From the NCBI GenBank assembly GCA_004292955.1, contig RDXX01000014.1:1-64000 (forward strand): a stretch of 64,000 bases of DNA. Direction: 5' to 3'. The notes under the pieces are model-generated. The model had not been told where the DNA came from. It saw only the letters and a list, made by a program, of their open reading frames with translations, and did not search any database. Positions 63,871-64,000 of this stretch are shown here, piece by piece (position 1 is the stretch's first letter; every line of letters starts with the position of its first letter). Source of the DNA: Oscillatoriales cyanobacterium (lineage in GTDB: Bacteria > Cyanobacteriota > Cyanobacteriia > Cyanobacteriales > Microcoleaceae). The translations under genes and the position numbers were made by a program.

Positions 63871-64000
63871 GTGCGGGTAAAAATTTGCGGAATCACTAAA
63901 TTAGACCAGGGAATGGCGATCGCCCGTTTGGGAGCCCAAGCTTTGGGGTTTATCTGCGTACCCGCTTCCCCGCGCTATGTCAGCCCCGAAACCATTCGCC
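63871..64000 (+). CDS. trpF: Phosphoribosylanthranilate isomerase, N-terminal fragment (cut by window edge)
   Basis: The visible 43 codons from GTG read [19 protein letters not shown] then [20 protein letters not shown], matching the start of the (beta/alpha)8 TrpF barrel with its catalytic Cys in KICGIT. It acts in tryptophan synthesis, between TrpD and TrpC. GAGGAAA lies seven bases before the start. The rest is outside the window. Confidence 0.93.
   Translation, partial: MRVKICGITKLDQGMAIARLGAQALGFICVPASPRYVSPETIR

Overview
The window comes from a filamentous, apparently non-heterocystous cyanobacterium of the Oscillatoria/Microcoleus/Phormidium kind. This is inferred from a photosystem I subunit (PsaK), HIP1 octamers (GCGATCGC) throughout, heptameric short tandem repeats (STRRs) in most intergenic gaps, a GroEL2-type chaperonin with a perfect CIRCE operator, DUF2811, DUF928 and DUF4347 proteins, and a HetZ-like regulator. 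Genus was not tested by any search. Most of the window is ordinary chromosomal housekeeping, with small genes separated by repeat-rich spacers; operons are few.

Layout. 0.2-3.6 kb: protoporphyrinogen oxidase (heme), a DUF2811 protein, a gene-free stretch with a helically phased cluster of DnaA-box-like sites next to an AT-rich tract, and a methyltransferase. 4.4-7.9 kb: a lone TnpB with a damaged RuvC-III motif, then a membrane histidine kinase. 8.2-12.6 kb: Gfo/Idh/MocA oxidoreductase, RNase III, RNase P RNA and CorA. 13.0-21.6 kb: a 1398-residue multi-PAS/GAF histidine kinase, GroEL2 and an ABC exporter. 21.8-25.2 kb: SGNH hydrolase, MAPEG protein, three small unknown genes and MurD. 25.5-34 kb: GlyS, HetZ-like protein, a GspE-N-like protein, RNase D, a CAP-domain protein and TrpB. 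34.2-38.9 kb: a two-repeat CRISPR remnant, an NTF2-like protein, three tandem AIM24 paralogues, an M48 peptidase and SUI1. 39.2-42 kb: RecR and a prolyl oligopeptidase. 42.8-51.5 kb: a 2459-residue DUF4347/DUF11/RTX secreted protein and an SH3 protein with an Ala-Pro linker. 52-64 kb: a helical secreted protein, PheS, SurE, a zinc-ribbon membrane protein, an aminotransferase, thioredoxin, a lipoate-ligase-like protein, a DUF928 + CHASE2-cyclase pair, a site-2 protease, PsaK and the start of TrpF.

The most unusual aspect is the repeat ecology. At least four families of about 100-140 bp dispersed elements, several with terminal inverted repeats, recur in the gaps. Tandem arrays of a 35-37 bp palindrome follow two genes. 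Heptamer STRRs reach into genes: they supply the stop codon of rnc, replace the C-terminal end of the large histidine kinase, and lie within the RNase P RNA gene. Short palindromic elements also appear inserted in frame in at least four conserved enzymes (HemG, the oxidoreductase, GlyS, prolyl oligopeptidase). No cas genes, tRNA or rRNA genes were recognised, and no complete type I secretion system for the RTX protein lies in the window.
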